Shown: one piece after another, positions 8,747 through 17,376 of the stretch | How the letters are laid out: each line of letters opens with the position of its first letter | Numbering within the stretch: the first letter of the stretch is position 1 | Assembly: GCA_009774145.1 (NCBI GenBank) | Contig: VSND01000004.1 | Span: 1 to 64,000 of the forward strand | DNA from: Lachnospiraceae bacterium | GTDB taxonomy: Bacteria; Bacillota; Clostridia; Lachnospirales; Lachnospiraceae | Direction: 5' to 3' | DNA: 64,000 bases | Notes under the pieces: model-generated | Told to the model about the DNA's origin: nothing | The model's database searches: none | What the model saw: the letters and a program-made list of their open reading frames with translations, nothing else | Position numbers and translations under genes: made by a program

Positions 8747-9691
8747 GTGAGTGATCTTAGAAATGTATCTTCATCACCACATATCAGAGATAAAGCGACC
8801 AGTTCCAACATTATGCGGGACGTTGTGATCGCTCTTTTGCCGGCAGCTGTCTTCGGCGTAATCCATTTTGGCGTGAATGCGCTGCTTGTGCTGCTCGTAA
8901 CCGTCGCAGCCTGTGTGGCGACCGAATACATATATGAAAAACTGATGCATAAACCGGTTACGGTGGGAGATTACAGCGCCGTTGTGACCGGACTTCTGCT
9001 GGGTATGAACCTCCCCTGTTCGGCTCCCTGGTGGATGGCTGTTCTGGGAAGTATCTTTGCGATCCTGGTGGTCAAGCAGCTGTTCGGAGGCCTTGGACAG
9101 AACTTCATGAATCCGGCCCTGGGCGGAAGATGTTTCCTGATGATTTCTTTTGCGGGGCGTATGACGAATTATGCCTATGATACCTTTACCGGAGCAACGC
9201 CGCTGGCGGTCTTAAGAGACGGCGGGAGCGTGGATGTGCTTCAGATGGTTACCGGTACGACCGCAGGCATGATCGGTGAGACTTCTGCCATTGCGATTCT
9301 GATCGGGGCCGTGTATCTTTTATGGAGGGGCGTTATCAATCTGCGAATTCCGGGAACCTATATCGTGACCTTTGCAATATTCATGCTCCTGTTCGGCGGA
9401 CATGGATTTGACGGGACTTATCTGGCGGCGCAGCTTGCCGGCGGCGGACTGATGCTGGGCGCCTGGTTCATGGCAACGGACTATGTGACCAGCCCGATCA
9501 CCCCCACAGGACAGATCGTGTACGGTGTGATCCTTGGTGTCCTGACCGGTATCTTCCGGTGCTTCGGAGCATCCCCGGAAGGCGTGTCCTATGCGATCAT
9601 CTTCTCGAACCTTCTGGTTCCGCTGATCGAACGGTTTACGATTCCGCTGGCATTTGGTAAAGTGAAAGTAAAAGGGGGCAGTAAATCATGA
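8747..9691 (+). CDS. rnfD: Rnf complex subunit D (membrane flavoprotein)
   Basis: Integral membrane subunit of the Rnf complex with about ten hydrophobic segments. The covalent FMN site is the threonine in TGATPLAVL (about Thr151). GTG 8747 is preferred over GTG 8738 because GAGGTG (8735-8740) then sits six bases upstream as a ribosome binding site, giving 314 residues beginning MSDLRN. Its last bases overlap rnfG by four (ATGA), implying coupled translation. Confidence 0.95.
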   Translation: MSDLRNVSSSPHIRDKATSSNIMRDVVIALLPAAVFGVIHFGVNALLVLLVTVAACVATEYIYEKLMHKPVTVGDYSAVVTGLLLGMNLPCSAPWWMAVLGSIFAILVVKQLFGGLGQNFMNPALGGRCFLMISFAGRMTNYAYDTFTGATPLAVLRDGGSVDVLQMVTGTTAGMIGETSAIAILIGAVYLLWRGVINLRIPGTYIVTFAIFMLLFGGHGFDGTYLAAQLAGGGLMLGAWFMATDYVTSPITPTGQIVYGVILGVLTGIFRCFGASPEGVSYAIIFSNLLVPLIERFTIPLAFGKVKVKGGSKS

Positions 9692-10281
9692 ATAAGATTA
9701 TTAAAAACACCCTGATTCTGACTGCGATCACACTGGTGTCCGGCCTGCTTCTTGGTTTTGTCCATGAGCTGACGGCGGCTCCCATTGCGGAGCAGGAGGC
9801 TCTGGCGAAGGCAAAGGCTTACGCGGAAGTATTTCCGGAGGCCGCATCCTTCAACGAACTGGAAGATATTTCGGACGTTGCGGCATATATCGCAGAACAG
9901 GGGTATACATCCCAGGTGATCAATGAAGTGGCAGAGGCATGTGATGCATCCGGCAACGTGGTGGGGCATGTGATTAATATTACCACGCCGGAAGGCTACG
10001 GCGGAAACATCCAGATGACCGTTGGCGTCGGGAACGATATGACCATGATGGGAATCTCCTTTTTGTCCATCAGCGAGACGGCAGGACTGGGTATGAATGC
10101 AAATACGGATGACTGGAAAGCGCAGTTTGCGGGAATCCAGGCAGATGAGATCGTCTATACCAAATCCGGAAAATCCGCACCCAACGAGATCGACGCGGTC
10201 AGCAGCGCAACGATCACCACAAAAGCAGTCACCGGCGCAGTCAATGCGGCGCTCTGTGCTGCAGGACAATATGCTGAGTAA
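9688..10281 (+). CDS. rnfG: Rnf complex subunit G (FMN-binding)
   Basis: A 197-residue subunit with one N-terminal membrane helix (about 6-28) and an extracytoplasmic FMN-binding domain. The flavinylation motif SSAT is present in DAVSSATITTKAV with the FMN-accepting threonine near residue 175. Preceded by rnfD (4-base overlap) and followed by rnfE after 15 bases. Confidence 0.95.
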   Translation: MNKIIKNTLILTAITLVSGLLLGFVHELTAAPIAEQEALAKAKAYAEVFPEAASFNELEDISDVAAYIAEQGYTSQVINEVAEACDASGNVVGHVINITTPEGYGGNIQMTVGVGNDMTMMGISFLSISETAGLGMNANTDDWKAQFAGIQADEIVYTKSGKSAPNEIDAVSSATITTKAVTGAVNAALCAAGQYAE

Positions 10282-10296
10282 AGGGGGCATACATAG

Positions 10297-10980
10297 ATGA
10301 ATTCAGCAGGTGAACGTTTATATAACGGTATTATCAAAGAAAATCCTACTTTTGTAATGATGCTTGGTATGTGTCCGACCCTTGCGGTGACCACCAGCGC
10401 CATGAACGGACTGGGCATGGGACTGACCACCATGGTCATTCTGGCCATGTCCAACCTGATCATTTCCATGCTCCGGAAAGTCATTCCGGACGATGTGCGC
10501 GTGCCGGCGTTTATCGTCATTGTGGCATCCTTCGTGACAATCGTGCAGTTCCTTCTGCAGGCTTACATTCCGTCCCTGAATGAGAGTCTCGGACTCTACA
10601 TTCCGCTGATTGTGGTAAACTGTATCATTCTGGGCCGTGCAGAGGCATATGCTTCCAAAAATCCCATGATCGCGTCTCTTTTTGACGGCATCGGCATGGG
10701 ACTTGGATTTACCGTCGGCCTGACCAGCATCGGCCTGGTCCGTGAACTGATCGGATCCGGAAAGATCTTCGGGGCGGCAGTGCTTCCGGCTTCCTATGAG
10801 CCGGTCTCCATCTTTGTCATGGCTCCGGGTGCTTTCTTCGTGCTGGCACTCCTGACGGGCCTTCAGAACAAGGTCAAACTGAACATGGCGAAAAAAGGGA
10901 AGGATGTATCGAAGATCCAGAGCGGATGCAATTCAGACTGTGCTTCCTGCGGCGCCAAATGCGGGAACGCAAAGGGATAG
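10297..10980 (+). CDS. rnfE: Rnf complex subunit E
   Basis: A membrane subunit (227 residues, about six hydrophobic helices) that with RnfA forms the core of the ion-translocating electron path. The start is ATG 10297. The C-terminus beyond about residue 205 is a cysteine-rich tail (CNSDCASCGAKC, four cysteines) reaching into the cytoplasm. It could bind a metal or cluster; not every RnfE has such a tail. Confidence 0.94.
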   Translation: MNSAGERLYNGIIKENPTFVMMLGMCPTLAVTTSAMNGLGMGLTTMVILAMSNLIISMLRKVIPDDVRVPAFIVIVASFVTIVQFLLQAYIPSLNESLGLYIPLIVVNCIILGRAEAYASKNPMIASLFDGIGMGLGFTVGLTSIGLVRELIGSGKIFGAAVLPASYEPVSIFVMAPGAFFVLALLTGLQNKVKLNMAKKGKDVSKIQSGCNSDCASCGAKCGNAKG

Positions 10981-10993
10981 GGGGTAGAGAGGA

Positions 10994-11569
10994 ATGAAAG
11001 AATTATTGATGATCGCAATCGGATCTGCTCTGGTCAATAATGTGGTACTCAGTCAGTTCCTTGGGATCTGTCCGTTCCTTGGCGTATCCAAGAAGGTGGA
11101 GACGGCAGCGGGCATGGGTGCGGCAGTTATTTTTGTCATCACGCTGGCATCGTTTGTAACCAGCGTCATCGACAAAGTGCTTCTGATCCCTCTTCACATG
11201 ACGTATCTGCAGACGATTGTATTTATTCTGGTCATTGCCTGCCTGGTGCAGTTTGTGGAGATGTTTTTAAAGAAGACCATGCAGTCGCTGTATCAGGCGC
11301 TGGGCGTGTATCTGCCGCTGATCACCACCAACTGTGCGGTGCTTGGCGTGGCCCTGACCAATGCGACAAAGGAATACAGCATCCTGACCAGCACGGTGAA
11401 CGGCTTTGCAGTGGCAGTTGGCTTTACCATCTCCATCATCCTGCTGGCAGGCATCCGTGAAAAACTGGAATACAATGACATCTCTCCGGCACTGAAGGGT
11501 TCGCCGATCGTACTGGTGACCGCCGGGCTGATGGCCATCGCATTCTGCGGATTTTCAGGAATCATCTAA
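10994..11569 (+). CDS. rnfA: Rnf complex subunit A
   Basis: A 191-residue membrane protein with six predicted helices, homologous to RnfE and NqrE. The conserved cysteine segments LGICPFLG (about 25) and TTNCAVLG (about 110) match residues that hold the intramembrane Fe-S centre in studied Rnf/Nqr complexes. It follows rnfE after 13 bases. Confidence 0.95.
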   Translation: MKELLMIAIGSALVNNVVLSQFLGICPFLGVSKKVETAAGMGAAVIFVITLASFVTSVIDKVLLIPLHMTYLQTIVFILVIACLVQFVEMFLKKTMQSLYQALGVYLPLITTNCAVLGVALTNATKEYSILTSTVNGFAVAVGFTISIILLAGIREKLEYNDISPALKGSPIVLVTAGLMAIAFCGFSGII

Positions 11570-11581
11570 GGGGGGCGCGTA

Positions 11582-12373
11582 ATGAGTATAACAGGAATCA
11601 TCATCGCTACAGTCATTGTAGGCGGTGTAGGAGTTTTCATTGGTCTGTTCCTTGGAGCGGCCGGTGAAAAATTTGCGGTAGAAGTAGATGAAAAAGAGGT
11701 GGCAGTACGGGAATGCCTTCCGGGCAACAACTGCGGCGGCTGCGGATATGCAGGCTGCGACGGCCTGGCGGCGGCCATCGCCAAAGGAGAAGCCCCGGTG
11801 AACGGCTGTCCGGTAGGCGGCGCTTCGGTGGGTGAGAAGATCGCCGCTATCATGGGCGTGGAGGCAGGAGCCGGCGTCCGGAAGGTGGCATTTGTCAAAT
11901 GTGCCGGAACCTGCGATATTGCACCGAGAAATTATGAGTATACCGGTGCAGGGGACTGCCGGTTTGTCAGCATGATGCAGAACGGCGGCGACAAGATCTG
12001 TACGTTCGGCTGTCTGGGCTACGGCGCCTGCGTAACGGAGTGTCCGTTTGATGCGATCCACATTGTGAACGGTGTGGCGGTTGTGGATCCGGATGCATGC
12101 AGGGCCTGCGGGAAATGCGTGGCCGCATGTCCGAAGAAGCTCATCGAACTGGTGCCGGCAGAGGGCGTACATTATGTACAGTGTAATTCCCATGACAAAG
12201 GAAAAGACGTGAACAAGGCATGCAAGGCCGGCTGCATCGGCTGTATGAAATGTGCGAAAAACTGCGAGGCGGGAGCTGTCACGGTGGAAGGTAATCTGGC
12301 GCATGTGGATTATGAGAAATGTACCGGCTGCGGGAAATGTGTGGAAGAGTGTCCGCGGAAAATCATCCGATAA
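11582..12373 (+). CDS. rnfB: Rnf complex subunit B (ferredoxin-like polyferredoxin)
   Basis: Electron entry subunit that accepts electrons from reduced ferredoxin. In 263 residues it has an N-terminal membrane anchor (about 3-25), the Fe-S domain with NNCGGCGYAGC (from about 53), an unusual CTFGCLGYGACVTECP cluster near 140 and ferredoxin-type motifs CRACGKCVAACP, CIGCMKCAKNC and CTGCGKCVEECP up to the C-terminus. This is the expanded clostridial form rather than the short proteobacterial RnfB. It is the last gene of the operon; a terminator follows 18 bases later. Confidence 0.95.
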   Translation: MSITGIIIATVIVGGVGVFIGLFLGAAGEKFAVEVDEKEVAVRECLPGNNCGGCGYAGCDGLAAAIAKGEAPVNGCPVGGASVGEKIAAIMGVEAGAGVRKVAFVKCAGTCDIAPRNYEYTGAGDCRFVSMMQNGGDKICTFGCLGYGACVTECPFDAIHIVNGVAVVDPDACRACGKCVAACPKKLIELVPAEGVHYVQCNSHDKGKDVNKACKAGCIGCMKCAKNCEAGAVTVEGNLAHVDYEKCTGCGKCVEECPRKIIR

Positions 12374-12391
12374 AACAGAAAGTTTTATAAA

Positions 12392-12433
12392 AAACAGTTC
12401 CGTCGTTCGGCAGAATGACGGAACTGTTTTTTT
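12392..12433. terminator. Bidirectional intrinsic terminator between rnfB and a convergent chemoreceptor gene
   Basis: A 13-bp perfect stem (12392-12404 with 12417-12429) is flanked by an A-run upstream and a T-run downstream, so it can stop transcription from both sides. Confidence 0.9.
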
Positions 12434-12442
12434 ACAGTATTG

Positions 12443-14122
12443 TTATCCGCGAAGTTTAAATCTCTGGACGGATTTTTTCAGGTCCTCCGCACGTTTGAAC
12501 AGTTCATTGGCGGACATGGAGGATTTTTCTGCCGTAGCAGCATTGGTCTGCACCACCTCGGAAATCTGCTCTACCCCTTCAGAAAGCTGCATCAGGGATT
12601 CGGCCTGCTGCTGTGCAGAGTCTGCAATCCGCTGAATCAGGTCTGCAGACTGCCGGGCATTCTGTACACTGGAATTCAAAGAGGTGGTGGTATCTTCAGA
12701 CAGAGCGGTGCCCTGTCTGACCAGCTGCAGAGAATCTTCGATGAGTCTGGTAATGTCTTTTGCGGCAACGGAGCTTTTGGTAGCCAGCCCCTGTACCTCA
12801 TCGGCGACGACGGCGAAGCCTTTGCCGGCTGCTCCGGCACGGGCTGCTTCTACAGAGGCATTGAGTGCCAGAATATTGGTCTGGAAGGAAATGTCTTCAA
12901 TCGTCTTGATAATGCCGCTGATCTGCTGGGAAGATCTGGAAATATCTTCCATGGCAGAAGTCAGTTCCTGCATCTTCTGGTTGCAGTCTTCTAACTGTTT
13001 TGCAGAATCAATAGAAGATTTTCTTGCGTCATCTGCGTCCAGAGAGGTGTTGTTCACCTGCTCGGACAGGGTCTGGATGCTTGCAGACAGTTCTTCTACG
13101 GCGGAAGCCTGTTCGGTGGCACCGTCTGAGAGAACCTGTGCATCCGAAGCCATCCGTTCGGATTCCTCGGACACCTGGTCGGCAGTATTTCGAATTTGTG
13201 ACAGAGCAGAATTGAGTGCGTCGAGAATCTGGCTCATGGCGTTCTGAATCGGAAGGAACTCTCCGCGGTAGTTGCTGTCGATGGTCAGGTCCATTTTGCC
13301 GCGGGCCATCTCGGACAGCCGGGAATCGATATCATTTATGTATTTTTTTAACTCGCGCTTTGTTTCGTGAATGGATTCCACCAACATGCCGATCTCAGAA
13401 GTGTCAGCCTGCAGAAGAAATTCTGCAGACAGGTTTCCCATGGAAATCTCACCCATCTGATCCCGAACATCAATAACCGGACCCAGGATCCGTTTTCTTA
13501 CAGTTCTCATAATGAAGAACTGGATCACTGCAACAAGAAGAAGTGACAGGTAAATCAGACCCTGAATGACGGCGGAACGCAGATTCAGTACCTGGATATC
13601 TGCCATGGTACGGGAATCCAGAGTGGCGAGAAACTGTTCTTTCAGTGCATTGATCTCAGTGATGGCGGAAGTATATTCAGCGCCGTATACGTAGTTGAGG
13701 GCTTCCGGAAGCTCTCCGGCCTGTACATTCTCCATGGCCTGCTCTTCCAGCGGAACCAGATTATTGGATATGGAAGACATCTGGTCGATCATGGCCTGCT
13801 CTTCCTCTGTGATTCCGATTTCCTGCATGGCAGCGACACCAAGATCCCGGTTCTTGAGATTGTTGATCTCATTCCAGTAATTGTCGTAATGTACCTGCTC
13901 TCCGGTTGCTGCATAGGCACGTACTTCGTTGGTCAGATAAGCGGAACCGTTCATAAACCGGTTGGCGTTGTATGTCAGGTTAAACCGGTTCTCGCTGTCG
14001 ACGCTGAGCTGCTGGTTGGTGCGTGCACAGGCAAACAGAAGCAGCATCATCAGCATAAGCGCCGCGATGGAGATCCCGTTTAATATGGAAATAAGTCTGG
14101 ACTGGTTCATAGCTTTTTTCAT
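12443..14122 (-). CDS. Methyl-accepting chemotaxis protein
   Basis: A transmembrane chemoreceptor of 559 residues: N-terminal membrane helix (about 12-32), a periplasmic-side four-helix-bundle sensor region (about 35-185), a second helix (about 188-212), a HAMP domain, and a long cytoplasmic signalling domain with the hairpin tip EAARAGAAGKGFAVVADEV. It would pass ligand signals to CheA/CheW, which are not in this window. The ligand is unknown. AAGGAG sits seven bases before the start ATG, and a good minus-strand promoter lies at 14164-14192. It converges on the rnf operon. Confidence 0.95.
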   Translation of the reverse strand: MKKAMNQSRLISILNGISIAALMLMMLLLFACARTNQQLSVDSENRFNLTYNANRFMNGSAYLTNEVRAYAATGEQVHYDNYWNEINNLKNRDLGVAAMQEIGITEEEQAMIDQMSSISNNLVPLEEQAMENVQAGELPEALNYVYGAEYTSAITEINALKEQFLATLDSRTMADIQVLNLRSAVIQGLIYLSLLLVAVIQFFIMRTVRKRILGPVIDVRDQMGEISMGNLSAEFLLQADTSEIGMLVESIHETKRELKKYINDIDSRLSEMARGKMDLTIDSNYRGEFLPIQNAMSQILDALNSALSQIRNTADQVSEESERMASDAQVLSDGATEQASAVEELSASIQTLSEQVNNTSLDADDARKSSIDSAKQLEDCNQKMQELTSAMEDISRSSQQISGIIKTIEDISFQTNILALNASVEAARAGAAGKGFAVVADEVQGLATKSSVAAKDITRLIEDSLQLVRQGTALSEDTTTSLNSSVQNARQSADLIQRIADSAQQQAESLMQLSEGVEQISEVVQTNAATAEKSSMSANELFKRAEDLKKSVQRFKLRG

Positions 14123-14163
14123 GTTTTTTCTCCTTATTTGTTACAGGTTGTTTCGTTGTTATC

Positions 14164-14192
14164 AGTGTACCGAAAAAGCAGGCAAATAGCAA
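14164..14192 (-). promoter_or_regulatory. Sigma-A-type promoter for the chemoreceptor gene
   Basis: On the minus strand, TTGCTA (-35, 14192-14187) and TACACT (-10, 14169-14164) are spaced by 17 bases, about 40 bases before the start codon. Confidence 0.6.
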
Positions 14193-14308
14193 TATCTCTT
14201 ATGGAATTTTTGCGGAAAACTGATTTCCCGGTTTATGTTTATGCTTCTACGGGATCAAGTACCGGCGAAGGTGTGAAAAGCAGATTTTCCGGAGAAAAAG
14301 AAAATATA

Positions 14309-14336
14309 TTGACAAGATCCAAAAAGGTGCTATGCT
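14309..14336 (+). promoter_or_regulatory. Promoter for the DUF554 gene and genes after it
   Basis: A perfect TTGACA (14309-14314) and an extended -10 TGC-TATGCT (14328-14336) with a 16-base spacer. It explains why the gene start upstream at 14138 is not used. Confidence 0.7.
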
Positions 14337-14413
14337 ATAAAATATCATGTCATTTCCGAACCGGCATGGGCGGAGACGGGCAAAATGTTGACTGGAAGAA
14401 GAGGAAGAAAGAG

Positions 14414-15091
14414 ATGACAGGGACCATTGTAAATACCTGTACCATTCTGGCAGGAAGCCTGATTGGAAGCATTTTGAAAAAAGGGATCAAAGAAAATCAG
14501 CAGAATGCACTGTATACGGCCATGGGGCTGGCGGCAACGGGGCTTGGCATCAATGCAGTCGTTCAGAATATGCCAAAAAGCATTTATCCGGTGCTCTTTA
14601 TTGTAAGCCTTGCACTGGGAAGCCTGGTCGGAACGGCGATCGATATTGACGGAAAATTTCAGAAGCTGACAGAGAAGCTGTCTGTGGGGCAGCTGAGCAG
14701 GGGGCTGTCCACAGGGATTCTGTTGTTCTGCATCGGGACGCTGTCCATTCTGGGGCCCGTACAAAGTGCATTATATGGAGATCATACCTATCTTTTTACG
14801 AATGCCGCACTGGATTTTGTGACTTCTATGGTGCTGGCATCTACCTACGGCATCGGCATGGCCTTGACCGCACCCGTACTGTTCTGCTGGCAGGGAGCGA
14901 TCTATGCAGCAGCATGCATGCTTGGAAATTTTATGACGGCGGATATGATGACGGAGCTGTCTGTTGTGGGCGGTTTTCTGATTGCAGGTTCCGGACTGTC
15001 AATTCTGAATATCAGGGACTGCAAGACGATGAACATGCTTCCTGCACTGGTGATTCCGCCGGTCTTCTGCTGGACAATCGGTTTCTTTTAA
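14414..15091 (+). CDS. DUF554 family membrane protein (YdfK/YqgA type)
   Basis: A 225-residue polytopic membrane protein with repeated small-residue-rich helices, matching the DUF554 family in length and start (MTGTIVNTCTILAGSLIG). The function of the family is unknown; transport has been suggested. The frame is open upstream to 14138, but the promoter at 14309 and the sequence character place the start at ATG 14414. The next gene begins 15 bases after its stop. Confidence 0.85.
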   Translation: MTGTIVNTCTILAGSLIGSILKKGIKENQQNALYTAMGLAATGLGINAVVQNMPKSIYPVLFIVSLALGSLVGTAIDIDGKFQKLTEKLSVGQLSRGLSTGILLFCIGTLSILGPVQSALYGDHTYLFTNAALDFVTSMVLASTYGIGMALTAPVLFCWQGAIYAAACMLGNFMTADMMTELSVVGGFLIAGSGLSILNIRDCKTMNMLPALVIPPVFCWTIGFF

Positions 15092-15106
15092 ACAGGAAGG
15101 AACGGT

Positions 15107-15703
15107 ATGCTGTACGACAGAGATATCCGGGAACCCCTGTTTGAATTTCTGGAAGAAATGTATGGAAAGGTCCGCATTCTGGAAGAGAAGCAGATGGGAC
15201 GCTCCCGGGCAGACGTGGTGATGGTGATTCCGGACGCGCTGTTTGGAATCGAGATCAAGAGCGACGCGGATACCTATGCCCGCCTGAATCGGCAGGTGAG
15301 AGATTACGACCAGTATTTTGATGCCAATTATGTGGTAGTGGGTGTAAGCCATGCCATGCATATTGAGGAACATGTTCCGGTCTGGTGGGGGATTATTACA
15401 GCAGAGGCGGACAAAGGAAGCGTGGATTTTTACATTTTGAGAAAAGCATCCGAAAATCCGAAGATGGTTCCGCGAAAGAAGCTTGGGCTTCTCTGGCGTC
15501 CGGAACTTTCCCATATCCTGGAGCAGAACCGTCTGCCTGCATACCGGCAGAAGAGTAAGGCGTTTGTGGTGGAAAAGATTCTGGAGAAAGTTCCGAAGGA
15601 AATTCTGAAGAGACAGATCTGCCAGGAACTGTTTGAGCGGGATTATCAGATGATCGGGACGACAATCCGCGCGTACAAAAAGAAATACAGAGGTAAGGAA
15701 TGA
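15107..15703 (+). CDS. sce7726-family protein, PD-(D/E)XK nuclease-like fold
   Basis: A 198-residue cytoplasmic protein. The start MLYDRDIREPLFEFLEE, the pattern Asp36 ... Glu49-x-Lys51 in RADVVMV and GIEIKSDADT, and RLNRQVRDYDQYFDANYVVVG resemble the sce7726 family, whose core looks like a PD-(D/E)XK nuclease. The catalytic triad is present, so DNA or RNA cleavage is possible, but family members are uncharacterised and the role is unknown. Its stop overlaps the next start by four bases, so it is probably co-translated with the ferritin-like protein. Confidence 0.7.
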   Translation: MLYDRDIREPLFEFLEEMYGKVRILEEKQMGRSRADVVMVIPDALFGIEIKSDADTYARLNRQVRDYDQYFDANYVVVGVSHAMHIEEHVPVWWGIITAEADKGSVDFYILRKASENPKMVPRKKLGLLWRPELSHILEQNRLPAYRQKSKAFVVEKILEKVPKEILKRQICQELFERDYQMIGTTIRAYKKKYRGKE

Positions 15704-16437
15704 TCAAATTATCAAGGCTTCAGATCGAGGAGCTGAAAAACTATGACTGGGCGGCATATTTTGGCCGCAACGCGCGCCGGAAACTGCTGGTTGAATTTAC
15801 GGCTGAAAATTACCTGACAGAACAGGAGAGAAAGTTGATTTTTCCCTCGATCCGGATGTTTCAGGCGGGGGAAGCCTCCGACGGAAAGCATCTGATGAAG
15901 ACGGTGGAGCGTTATGTCAAAAAAAGCAGGGACGAGGCATATCTGGAAGCGATGAAATGGTTTATCGCCGAAGAAAACAGACATTCTGATTACCTGACGA
16001 AATATATGGAATATTATGGGGTAAAGCCCCGAAAAAAGACCTGGCTGGATCGGTGGTTTCGCAGGATCCGCAAAATCGGAGGGCTGAAAGGAGAGATCAT
16101 CGTGCTGGTGACAGCGGAGATGGTCGCGCTGACCTATTATCATGCCCTTGCGGAATGTACGGATTCCCGGGTGCTGAAGCGGATCTGCAGGCAGATGCTG
16201 CATGATGAACTGCGCCATATAGTCTTTCAGTCTTACACACTGTACCGGCTGAAAAGCAATCCGCTGGAGGAACTGCTCCGGATCTGCCTGATGCAGATGA
16301 CGGTCTGGGCAGTCTGGCCGGGGCTGTGCAAAGTATTGAGAAAAGGAGGTTTCCATTACTGGCATTTCTACAGAGAAAGTATGGGATATCTGCGTCAGTC
16401 CATGGAGATTGCCAGAAGAGGAGAGATCGTATGCTGA
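15700..16437 (+). CDS. Ferritin-like di-iron carboxylate protein, function unknown
   Basis: A 245-residue, helix-rich protein. Two E-x-x-H motifs, Glu92-N-R-His95 and Glu170-L-R-His173, with Glu140 in TAEMVALTYYHAL between them, give the ligand pattern of a non-haem di-iron four-helix bundle, as in ferritin-like oxidases or N-oxygenases. A basic stretch (RKKTWLDRWFRRIRK, about 111-125) links the two halves. The substrate is not known. The gene is coupled to the sce7726-like gene by an ATGA overlap. The di-iron reading is inference from the motifs. Confidence 0.55.
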   Translation: MIKLSRLQIEELKNYDWAAYFGRNARRKLLVEFTAENYLTEQERKLIFPSIRMFQAGEASDGKHLMKTVERYVKKSRDEAYLEAMKWFIAEENRHSDYLTKYMEYYGVKPRKKTWLDRWFRRIRKIGGLKGEIIVLVTAEMVALTYYHALAECTDSRVLKRICRQMLHDELRHIVFQSYTLYRLKSNPLEELLRICLMQMTVWAVWPGLCKVLRKGGFHYWHFYRESMGYLRQSMEIARRGEIVC

Positions 16438-16471
16438 TTGTATTTTTACGAATGCTGCGAGGAGGAAGATT

Positions 16472-16891
16472 ATGAAAATTTATATTCAAATGAAGGCAGC
16501 CGGAAAGAGAAAGCCTGTGCTGGATCCTGTTCCTTATGAGCTGCCGGATCATGTATCCACGCTTCGGGAATTTCTGACGGAGCTGGTGCGTATGGAGGTG
16601 GAACGTTACAATGAAAAGGGAAAAGACGTGCAGGTAGTTCCGTATTTGACAAAAGAAGAGATAGAGGATCATGCAGAGGCCGGAAAAGTGGGTTTTGGAA
16701 GGATCTATTCTGAAAAGCGGGCGGATGCCGAAAAAGCGTCAGAAAATGCGCTTCAGTGTTTTGAGGACGGTCTGGTCCGGGTGTTTCAAAATGAGCAGGA
16801 ACTTAAAGAGCTGGATGCTCCGATACAGATCCGGGAAGAGGACGGCTTTACCCTGATCCGCCTGACATTTCTGGCGGGACGGCTCTGGTAA
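16472..16891 (+). CDS. Conserved-looking protein of unknown function (139 residues)
   Basis: I do not recognise this family. ATG 16472 with GGAGGAAG eight bases upstream is preferred over the longer frame from 16409, which would run through the end of the ferritin-like gene. The product (MKIYIQM...) is soluble, acidic and helical in its middle, with no signal peptide, cysteine motif or membrane helix. The segment EAGKVGFGRIYSEK is striking and may be conserved. Context (nuclease-like and di-iron proteins upstream, NusG-II protein downstream) does not reveal a job. Confidence 0.65.
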   Translation: MKIYIQMKAAGKRKPVLDPVPYELPDHVSTLREFLTELVRMEVERYNEKGKDVQVVPYLTKEEIEDHAEAGKVGFGRIYSEKRADAEKASENALQCFEDGLVRVFQNEQELKELDAPIQIREEDGFTLIRLTFLAGRLW

Positions 16892-16922
16892 CAGACGCAG
16901 CCTGCAGAAGGAAGGAGCGGCA

Positions 16923-17246
16923 GTGAAAAAAAGCGACTGGATACTGGTTTTGGCGATTTTTCTGGCAGTCTGCCTGTCAGCAGGCTTTCTCTATGGCAGC
17001 AGGGACCGGGGATACTGTGTATCCATACAGATAGATGGCGCAGAGTACGGCAGATACGATCTTTCGGCGGATCGGGTGATTGAGATCGGAGAGACCAACC
17101 GTCTGGAAATCAGGGACGGAAAGGCGTCCATGGTTCATGCGGACTGTCCGGATCAGCTCTGCGTGCAGATGGCGCCGGTCAGTGCGGTTCATGAACTGAT
17201 TGTATGCATGCCGAACAGGGTGGTGGTGGAAGTGATGGAAGAGTAG
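16923..17246 (+). CDS. NusG domain II-containing membrane-anchored protein
   Basis: A 107-residue protein with an N-terminal membrane helix (about 5-25) and a small extracytoplasmic beta domain of the NusG_II type (CVSIQIDGAEYGRYDL ... HADCPDQLCVQM ... ELIVCMPNRVVVEV). Such proteins are common in Clostridia, often near Rnf or redox genes; the role is unknown. The start is GTG 16923 with AAGGAG upstream (16911-16916). Two cysteines in CPDQLC could form a disulfide or bind a metal. Confidence 0.8.
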   Translation: MKKSDWILVLAIFLAVCLSAGFLYGSRDRGYCVSIQIDGAEYGRYDLSADRVIEIGETNRLEIRDGKASMVHADCPDQLCVQMAPVSAVHELIVCMPNRVVVEVMEE

Positions 17247-17376
17247 ATGGGCTGCAGTTCATCTGGCCGGCATCTGATGAAGCATGCGGTTTATGACAGG
17301 ATGAAAGCGGTTTTCCGGTACAGAAGGATGTCCGGAAGGGGCAGAAAACATGGATGTTAAAGGATAAAGTGAGACG

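Noticed and set aside
14138..14413. Upstream extension of the DUF554 protein
   Set aside because: A TTGACA/extended -10 promoter lies inside this stretch and the family starts at 14414.
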